This document shows positions 14,009 through 14,086 of a stretch of 14,086 nt of DNA, one piece after another; within the stretch, counting starts at the first letter, position 1; the number at the start of each line of letters is the position of its first letter. The notes under the pieces are model-generated. The model worked only from the letters and a program-made list of their open reading frames with translations, ran no database searches and had not been told where the DNA came from. Source of the DNA: CAWDPQ01 sp049642465 (GTDB taxonomy: Bacteria; Acidobacteriota; Vicinamibacteria; Vicinamibacterales; 2-12-FULL-66-21); contig JBAROV010000162.1 of the NCBI GenBank assembly GCA_049642465.1, positions 1 through 14,086 of the forward strand, written 5' to 3'. The translations under genes were made by a program, and so were the position numbers.

Positions 14009-14086
14009 GGTCTCCGGTCTCTGGTCTCCGGTCTTTGGTCTCTGGTCTTTGGTCTTGGGCCTCCGGTCTTTGGTCTTGGGTCTTTG
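14009..14086. repeat. Heptamer tandem repeat after scpB, running off the window
   Basis: Eleven consecutive seven-base units of the form GGTCTYN (GGTCTCC, GGTCTCT, GGTCTTT, GGTCTTG, with one GGCCTCC) and the first base of a twelfth. It is strongly strand-biased (pyrimidine plus G) and starts five bases after the stop codon. No gene or terminator hairpin is visible in it. Confidence 0.93.

Noticed and set aside
1..14086. Integrated phage, transposon, toxin-antitoxin or defence genes
   Set aside because: Every substantial gene belongs to a housekeeping family; there is no integrase, transposase, tRNA attachment site, restriction or toxin gene, and composition looks even apart from the repeats.

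Overview
The window is a GC-rich bacterial chromosomal segment, densely packed with housekeeping genes. It contains no phage, plasmid, defence, CRISPR, tRNA or rRNA features. Gene content, the EF-P loop type (PGN at the tip), exported HEAT-repeat proteins, and short palindromic and heptamer repeats between and even inside genes all suggest an Acidobacteriota genome, probably Vicinamibacteria-like. That placement is an inference from protein style, not from a marker gene.

Layout. (1) The 3' part of uvrA runs off the left edge. It is followed by a spacer holding three copies of a palindromic terminator-like repeat. (2) An exported HEAT-repeat protein overlaps the start codon of mpg, an alkyladenine DNA glycosylase. 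(3) Converging on mpg from the other strand are a membrane-anchored DegS/HtrA-type protease and, upstream of it, an Hsp20 small heat-shock protein: a protein quality-control pair. (4) Divergent from hsp20 is efp. (5) A minus-strand group reads CDP-alcohol phosphatidyltransferase, a 66-residue membrane protein, tdk, then a repeat cluster and a membrane protein of unknown function. (6) Divergent from that group is uvrC, whose RNase H-like nuclease domain carries an in-frame insertion of about 91 codons made of repeats. (7) A tight plus-strand group follows: an M50 site-2 protease, trpS, scpA and scpB. It ends directly in a heptamer tandem repeat that continues past the right edge.

How the genes fit together. 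uvrA and uvrC (nucleotide excision repair) and mpg (base excision repair) give the window a DNA-repair theme, although they sit in separate transcription units. The ScpA/ScpB kleisin pair works with SMC in chromosome organisation. Several junctions (HEAT/mpg, phosphatidyltransferase/small protein, M50/trpS) use the same four-base GTGA stop/start overlap, which implies translational coupling.

The most unusual feature is the repeat load. Heptamer arrays, 33-bp tandem repeats, a 105-bp tandem unit and short palindromes appear at four places, one of them inside the essential nuclease domain of UvrC. I see no new multi-gene system. The UvrC insertion is the strongest candidate for something new. 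No gene-free stretch exceeds 300 bases; the longest are about 169 and 142 bases, and both hold repeats.
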